Assembly (NCBI GenBank): GCA_030062745.1
Contig: CP099846.1
Location: forward strand, 5,580,001 to 5,644,000
Length of the DNA: 64,000 nucleotides
Direction of reading: 5' to 3'
Source: Capitulum mitella
Taxonomy: Eukaryota; Arthropoda; Thecostraca; Pollicipedomorpha; Pollicipedidae
Shown here: piece by piece, positions 58,244-64,000 of the stretch
How the letters are laid out: every line of letters begins with the position of its first letter
Position numbering within the stretch: the stretch's first letter is position 1
The notes under the pieces: generated by a model
What the model was told of the DNA's origin: nothing
The model's database searches: none
What the model saw: only the letters and a program-made list of their open reading frames with translations
Program-made: the position numbers and the translations under genes

Positions 58244-58499
58244 TCACGTCATCCGATGGGATAAGTGATTATATGCATGTGATAAACCGTAAGACACCGT
58301 AATGTATATTCTGTTAGCTCTCCGTTGGCATTCTCAGGATTGCTGTGGTTTCATTGAGGGTGGAGCCAGAGTTCCTATTAGAAACTTCTAGTTTCAACAT
58401 TTATAGGCAAAAAATTGCATTACTTCTTTTATTTACCAGGAACTTACGTGCTTATGAGCGTCCTTATGGTGACCTTTCCGATGATATAAATTCCATTTT

Positions 58500-59330
58500 T
58501 CTCTGACGTTTCGTTCGGGAGATGGGGAGCGGCAAAACGTCCCCGACGGGCTCCAACCGCCCACGTCAGAGTGCCGGCAGAGCGCCTGACGTCAGTTCTG
58601 CCGCACGTCGATTCTGTCTGATGTCAAGCTGTCGGACGTCAGTTGCGTTGGAGGTCAGTTCTGGCGGACGTCAGTTGTGCTGGACGTCAGTTCTGATGGA
58701 CATCCCGTTTCTCGCCGGCGGGTGCGACCGGCCGGTCGGCCATTGTTATTCACTGCCTGGACCGTGTTCGCGGCGGCGGCCGGCATAAAATTTGCAATGG
58801 CGCCGGCGGCCTGCCGAGCGGCGAGCGCAGCTCGGCCTTCCTGGGCAGCCAGGCGCCGGGTGACGCTGGCCGTCGGCCGCCCGGAAATCAATCGCCGGAG
58901 GCGCCGAGTGGCGCAGGTCGGGCGACCTGGACGCCGTCCGCCACTCGCTGTCGGGTCAGGGCCGGTCCGTGTCGGCCGCCGCTCAGACGGCGCCCGCTGT
59001 GGCCTCCGAGCGCGGCAGATCGTAAAACGGCCGTCTGGGTGTTGAGCGGCGCCGGGCGCGTCGCCGGGCTCGGCGTCAGTCAGCGGCCAGAGGGCGAGGT
59101 GCGCCAGACAGCGCGGCCTGCACCGGTTGCCGGGCGATTATCCTTGAGCGGCGGGCAGTTTTGACAGTCGGTTCCCAGCGCCCGTGAGCCCGGTGTGCAG
59201 TGCACCTGAGCCGGCGCGGCGGTGGTGATGACCGAACCGTGCGGTGCACCCGCCGCCGGCCCAGAGCGCCGCCGCCGGACAGCGCCGGCGGTCGCAGTCG
59301 GGCATGACGCCTGACGTGTCAAGCTTGGTT
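58500..59330. other. GC-rich CpG-dense block, no gene recognised
   Basis: Open frames on both strands are Arg/Ala/Gly-rich, without recognisable domains. This could be a promoter-associated island or an unrecognised exon. It contains the 16-bp minisatellite near its left edge. Confidence 0.35.
58588..58702 (+). repeat. 16-bp minisatellite with CRE-like cores
   Basis: Seven or so units start GACGTCAGTT/GATGTCAAGC/GAGGTCAGTT and are followed by 6 variable bases; the last four are exactly 16 bp apart. The first reads TGACGTCA, the full cAMP-response-element palindrome; most others keep GACGTCA. Regulatory activity is inference only. Confidence 0.75.
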
Positions 59331-59734
59331 TAGCATTGCCTGTGTTCAACTTAGCTGCCTTCGACTCTGTTTTGCGTTACACGTCGTCGAGAAACATCTT
59401 AATAGTGCACCGACACTGACATCGCCTTGATATTAAACCTTATGTATCGGACATGGCGTCGAGGAAGACCCTGACATTGCTTCCTTGCTGGTTCTGCAGA
59501 GGGCTGTTCAAAGGTTGCGCCAAAAATATCTGACCTCATACAGATGGTGATTAGGACCACTGGGTGAACGTGTTCTTCCACTGATAGGTAGATATTACTT
59601 TCCGATGTCTTTTATAAGGGTCCAAGCGACGAAACTCGTGGATGCGTGGGTCAGGATCCACACAAAAAGCTTCCGTTAGCATATACACTGCAACCCAGCA
59701 CCTTCCCCTTCAAACCGTCTGGTCAGATTTGGGA

Positions 59735-59980
59735 AGGAGGACCTGACACCTAGGAGCAGGACAGCGCACAATCAGGAGGACCTGACACCTGGGCGCAGGA
59801 CAGCGCACGATCAGCAGGACCTGACACCTGGGCGCAGGACAGCGCACGATCAGGAGGACCTGACACCTGGGCGCAGGACAGCGCACAATCAGGAGGACCT
59901 GACACCTGGGCGCAGGACAGCGCACAATCAGGAGGACCTGACACCTGGGCGCAGGACAGCGCACGATCAGGAGGACCTGG
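59735..59980 (+). repeat. 39-bp minisatellite, about 6 copies
   Basis: The unit reads GGAGGACCTGACACCTGGGC followed by GCAGGACAGCGCACAATCA (39 bp). Copies are nearly identical, with AATCA/GATCA and AGGAGG/AGCAGG variants. The period is a multiple of three, so long repetitive frames appear on the minus strand (RCPAPRCQVLLIV). Translation is not supported otherwise. Confidence 0.96.
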
Positions 59981-60450
59981 CGAGCGACACCGCATGTTGG
60001 GAAGGAGCCCTGACGCCCGCGGCAGCGCGTCCTGAACGAGCCCTGAATTTTCAGTTAGCGTGTTCTGAAAAAAGGCACCCAAGGTAGGGTTGTGTAAAAT
60101 TCGATGCAATGAAAAACATTTACAACCGGTATATGCCAGTTGCAGGGGTTATGTAACATACTGCAAATACCTGCTTCGCCTGGGCTCAAACGCGGGTGAA
60201 AGTAACATCCTGGATCAATATCGATTTGGTATTCGGAACGGCAGCAGCATGGCGGCACCACAGCTCCACAAGCAGCGACCAAGCCGGGGAGCTGTTGCTA
60301 TTCCACTCTGCCGTCCAGGGGCACCACGGCACCCGTCTGGACGTCCCCCCCCGTTGGCCCCATTTTGGCTGCAGTGCAGCAGCCATGCACTAGCGGACGC
60401 CAGCCATGTCCGCAGCTGCCGCCCGCCGGTCTCTGTAGGCGCTCGCCGCC

Positions 60451-60953
60451 ATGTGACAGGCCGGTCTGGTCCCTGATGACAGAGATGACAGGTCGGTGCG
60501 GTCCCTGATGACAGGCCGATGCGGTCCCTGGTGACAGGCGGTGCGGTCCCTGATGACAGGCCGGTGTGGTCCCAGATGACAGGCGGTGTGGTCCCTGATG
60601 ACAGGCCACCCTGATGACACGCGGTACGATCCCTGATGACAGGCCGATGTGGTCCTCGATGACAGTCCGGTGCGGTCCCTGATGACACGCGGTGCGGTGC
60701 CAGATGACAGGCCGTTGCGGTCCCAGATGACAGGAAGGCGCGGTCCCTGATGGCAGGCGGGCGCGGTCCCTGATGACAGGCGGGCGCGGTCCCTGATGGC
60801 AGGTGGGCGCGGTCCCTGATGGCAGGTGGGCGCGGTTCCTGATGGCAGGTGGGCGCGGTCCCTGATGGCAGGTGGGCGCGGTCCCTGATGGCAGGTGGGC
60901 GCGGTCCCTGATGGCAGGTGGGCGCGGTCCCTGATGGCAGGCGGGCGCGGTCG
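60451..60953 (+). repeat. 23-bp minisatellite, about 21 copies
   Basis: The unit is close to TGATGACAGGCCGGTGCGGT plus CCC (23 bp). In the right half it homogenises to TGATGGCAGGTGGGCGCGGT plus CCC. Indels are common in the left half. Three units equal 23 codons, which explains the long His/Pro/Arg-rich minus-strand frames of about 260 codons here (60215-61080). Confidence 0.96.
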
Positions 60954-62348
60954 GACCGCAGAGGGGCGACCGCTCTGCCACGGCGCGGCTCCATCGCCGC
61001 AGGCGCGCGGCCGTCGGCTGCCAGCAGGCTAACGTACGCCGGTTACCAATGGTCACTGACCGGTGCAGGGGCGGCGCCACCGGGGGAGGGGGCGAGGGGG
61101 ACGCGTCCCCTCTATCTTTGGATAGGGGATGGGCATTTCCCCTGTCTCAACAGCCTTTTTGCAGGGAAAATGTATTTTTTGCATATATTTTCATTTATGG
61201 GACATTCCCTTTTTTCTTGCCAAAATGGAGTTCCATCAGATTTGATATCATTACATTGTTATAAGTATGACGCTTCTGAGATATATCCCAAAGACCGCCC
61301 GGTGGTATTCCCTAGTACTATCTGAGCGTGTTCAGTATCTTCGGTGTCCAGGTTAAAGCAGGATTGTGCGGTTACTGGATCAGCGCATCCTTGGAAGATA
61401 CTAGGATAAATTTATATCCTATTTAGATTAGGATAAATTCACGGATACTAGACATAGAATCAAGAGAAAGATGAAAACTAGTATGACCTGGCAGGCACGA
61501 CACGCATGGTACCGCAATTCCTCAGATGTAAATGCTGTTTTCGTACGCGCTGGTCGCTTAACCCTCGCGTACCTAAGCCCCCCCCCTCCCGCCATGGTGT
61601 TTTCGCGATAGCTTCACTACGCAATGATCCTTAAGTCATTTTTCTTTTGACGTCTTCCTCGCGTGATAGCGTCACATAACCGACAGGTGTATTTTGATGA
61701 CTCATGTCTGCCGATTCGATCACATTGAGGGATATTTTTTTTTGTTTGCAGTTACAACTATAGTTTTCGTGCTGCGTCATTATAACTATGAACAGTTTGT
61801 TTTGAATAGCTTTGGTGGCATTTACTTTCAACTTTAAATGAATACAGGGTGTGAAAGGTAATTACCTCTTAGGTTCCAGATTTGACTCCTACTGACCTCT
61901 ACTGTGTTTGATCAAAGACCACAAATCATATCTGATTTAGAGTCACCTCGTCAAGTCCTTTCCTATGAATTTACCCTCGTTTTGTAGCATTTGTGGTCCC
62001 AGAGGTAATCGAGGGGGACTAAAATGCCCCCCCACCCGGGCATCAGCGCTCGGCTGGGACATCCGGGCACCCGCGGGTTGTGGTACTTACATGTCACACA
62101 GATGGTCTTGGGGACCGGTTTCGGACTTGCACGTGCGAACAGGACTGGGTTATTAACAGAGAAAGCGACATTTATCCCGCCCTCCAGAGCAAGGAGTATC
62201 GGTGTCTAACCTCTGGCATTTGTCTTCCCTGTCGTGATGCCGGCTCTCATTTGCAGTTCAGTAATGGGAGATGCCTTTTTAAAGTAGTCCCGAGTCTGAT
62301 CAACCTGCTGATCCTGATGATCCTGATCCACTTGCCAAATCCTGTCTG
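60954..62348. other. Intergenic, no gene recognised
   Basis: GC-rich up to about 61110, where CAGGGGCGGCGCCACC followed by G-tracts at 61063 resembles a hAT-type left end without a found partner. Sequence is AT-rich beyond that. An imperfect TAGGATAAATT repeat lies near 61403-61440. Confidence 0.4.
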
Positions 62349-63961
62349 TTGGATGCTTCGCCGTCTGCTGGACCAAGCTCAAGTGGCCCGCTTGAATTGG
62401 AGGAGCCACCGCAAGCGAAAAGACCCAAAGGGGGTAAAACGCGCCTCTCACACACGTCTTGTGATTGGCTAGCTGCAATGTATTACCTTGGTCATGAGCC
62501 AGCAGATACTCCCGAGACTTTTGCGAGGGCGTTTTTTTCTCAGTACAAGTCACAAGCGATGGTGAAACGGGGGTACAGTTTTTTTTTTAATTCAAAAATC
62601 TTGTGTGTTGTTTTTCTGCTTTTGTCCAAAGAGGAACAAGAGGATGTGGCCTTTTCATGCATATTTTGCTCTATGCGTCGTGTCCCTCATTACCATGACT
62701 CATGGATATCATTCCGTACACTTTTCGCCCTCCCCCCTTCCCCAGACCCCGAAGCAGAAACTGCGAGCACCGATTCTGCGGAGGCGGCCGAAGCTGAAAC
62801 GCTTCCAAAGGGATATCGAAGCTGACCTCGCCCAACCAGCCGAGTCCAGCAGCAATTCCTGTACAGAAAGTCGGTGTTAGAGTCCTCACGTTCCACGCAG
62901 CCTGGTACAAGCAGTATCCATGGCTTCACTTCTGTCCGATTCGTGGCAAGGTTCTGTGTTTTAACTGCGCGAAGGCCTGCGAACTGGGTCAGACTCTGCA
63001 CTTCCGGCACGAAGAGTCTGAGTTCTCATCAGCCGGATTTAGCAAATGGAAAAACATAAAGGAGAACGTGGCTGCATCATGCATGCATGCATGTCAGAGC
63101 GGGATGCATCCCGCTCCGACATCCGCAGACATGCCTTGTCTTTGAATGTCGAACCGGCCACACGCGAAATCATTTCGTCGGCGGAGAAAAGAGAGCAAGA
63201 GCTGACGCAAGCAGAATTGATCAAATTGTCACAAGCGTTATGTATCCTAGCCAAGCAAGGTTTGGCTTCCCGAGGACACCCAGAGGATTCGGGCAACTTC
63301 AAATAATTGTTTCAGCTGAGGGCCCAGGACGGCCCAGATCTGCATCAGTGGCTAAAGCGAAAAGAATCCTTTGCAAGCCATGACGTACAAAACCAAAACA
63401 AAACAAGATCTCGGAGCTCCTCAGTGGCGAGGTGCCACGGGGCGTAACGTCGGATATAGTCGAAACACGCGCAGCTGACGAAACGGAGGAAAGAAACGAA
63501 GTCCTACGCTATTGTTGTAGATAGCACGTAAAATGTTAGTGGCGTGGAGCGAGAATCGGCAAGTTTTCGCGTCGTCGACGATGATCTGAACATTCACGAG
63601 GAGTTCGTAAGGCTTTATGAACCCCAGTCCTACGAAGGTTGGAGATCTGGCAGCAGTGACTGAAGACGTGCTGACCCGCCTGGGTCTGCCCCTCGGCCGC
63701 CTTCGAGGTGGCCTTCGATGATCTTCAATGGCGCGGCGGGCATGTCGGGAATCTTCAGGGGTGCCAAAGCAATCCTGCGTCAGAGTCAGTCAGTGGCTTT
63801 GTACGTCCATTGTGGTGGACAGGTTTATCCGCTGTCACATTGTATGGTCAAGTGGTCTAACTGATTGTATGCACAATGCTAAGAAGACGCTTCGAAACTG
63901 CAACAGGATATTCCCGCTGGTCGTGATGAGAAAGGTACAGCCGGCCTTCGCATATAAATGA
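62349..63961 (+). pseudogene. hAT-superfamily transposase-like gene (TTF zinc finger/DUF4371-like), decayed, open to the right edge
   Basis: Pieces in successive frames follow the order of TTF-type/ZMYM1-like hAT proteins. 62349-62825 is a Ser/Pro/acidic N-terminal part. 62879-63070 encodes the TTF-type finger (FHAAWYKQYPWLHFCP, VLCFNCAKA, SSAGFSKWKNIKEN). 63110-63306 gives ELIKLSQALCILAKQGLASR and GHPEDSGNF, before a stop and LFQL-AQDGPDLHQWLKRK. 63490-63650 gives SYAIVVDST, a stop, NVSGVERESASFRVVDDDL, then NIHEEF, the start of the RNase-H-like core with its first Asp. 63640-63850 gives AVTEDVLTRLGLPLGRLRG, NGAAGMSG and ALYVHCGGQ. At least three frame changes and two stops show it is dead. 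The usual D of the TTD motif is N. The C-terminal dimerisation domain would lie beyond the window. Confidence 0.75.
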
Positions 63962-64000
63962 ACATTAACGAGAACGAAATTTCTTAAACGCATGATTCCC

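Noticed and set aside
60215-61080. Two overlapping ~260-codon minus-strand frames
   Set aside because: They run through the 23-bp minisatellite; repeated HQGPRPPAIRDRA-like peptides are products of its period.
1-64000. tRNA, rRNA or snRNA genes
   Set aside because: GGTTC-A-TCC-like strings were examined (for example near 8918 and 16465), but none has a matching A box and stem arrangement; a covariance-model search would be decisive.

Overview
This window looks like nuclear DNA of a multicellular animal, most likely an invertebrate. There are no dense co-oriented ORFs, ribosome-binding-site spacing or operons. There is one recognisable eukaryotic gene, an RMI1 homologue of the BLM/RecQ dissolvasome. 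The rest is mostly cut-and-paste transposons, Helitron-like repeats, minisatellites, (TA)n/(GA)n/(GTCT)n microsatellites and AGGTCA-rich repeats. The very GC-rich gene in a much more AT-rich background, and the transposon mix, would fit a crustacean or another marine invertebrate. I cannot fix the phylum from sequence alone.

Layout. 0-21 kb: a pogo/Tigger-type transposase fragment at the left edge (minus strand); a complete 1211-bp piggyBac-like MITE with TTAA duplications (2897-4107); AGGTCA-rich repeats; hAT-type MITEs with 8-bp target-site duplications (5989-6202, 9266-9756); a CpG-rich block followed by a strongly CpG-depleted AT-rich block holding a 62-bp palindrome; tandem duplications; and a second 1211-bp piggyBac-like MITE (19095-20305). 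21.3-23.1 kb: RMI1, apparently intronless, with two apparent +1 frame changes and an in-frame duplication in its acidic middle. 23-31 kb: GC-rich islands without a recognised gene, and a 49-bp minisatellite of about 21 copies (27863-28917). 32-35 kb: a 3.05-kb relative of the two MITEs that still holds a broken piggyBac-type transposase N-terminus. 35.6-43.5 kb: a 167-bp hAT MITE and short GC-rich tandem repeats.

43.6-55.5 kb is the most striking structure. It is a head-to-tail array of about seven units (typically 1.1-1.35 kb). Each unit begins with TC plus a GTCT microsatellite and ends with a hairpin followed by CTAG, as Helitrons do. Both outer edges of the array coincide with unit ends. 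One unit is interrupted by a 3969-bp hAT-type element with a perfect 8-bp target-site duplication. 55.5-64 kb: more AGGTCA repeats, a 16-bp minisatellite carrying CRE-like GACGTCA cores, 39-bp and 23-bp minisatellites, and a decayed hAT-superfamily (TTF zinc finger/DUF4371-like) transposase running to the right edge.

Only RMI1 is likely to serve the host. The other recognisable proteins are broken transposases, and most of the structure comes from transposition and tandem amplification. All homology calls are by eye, with no database search.
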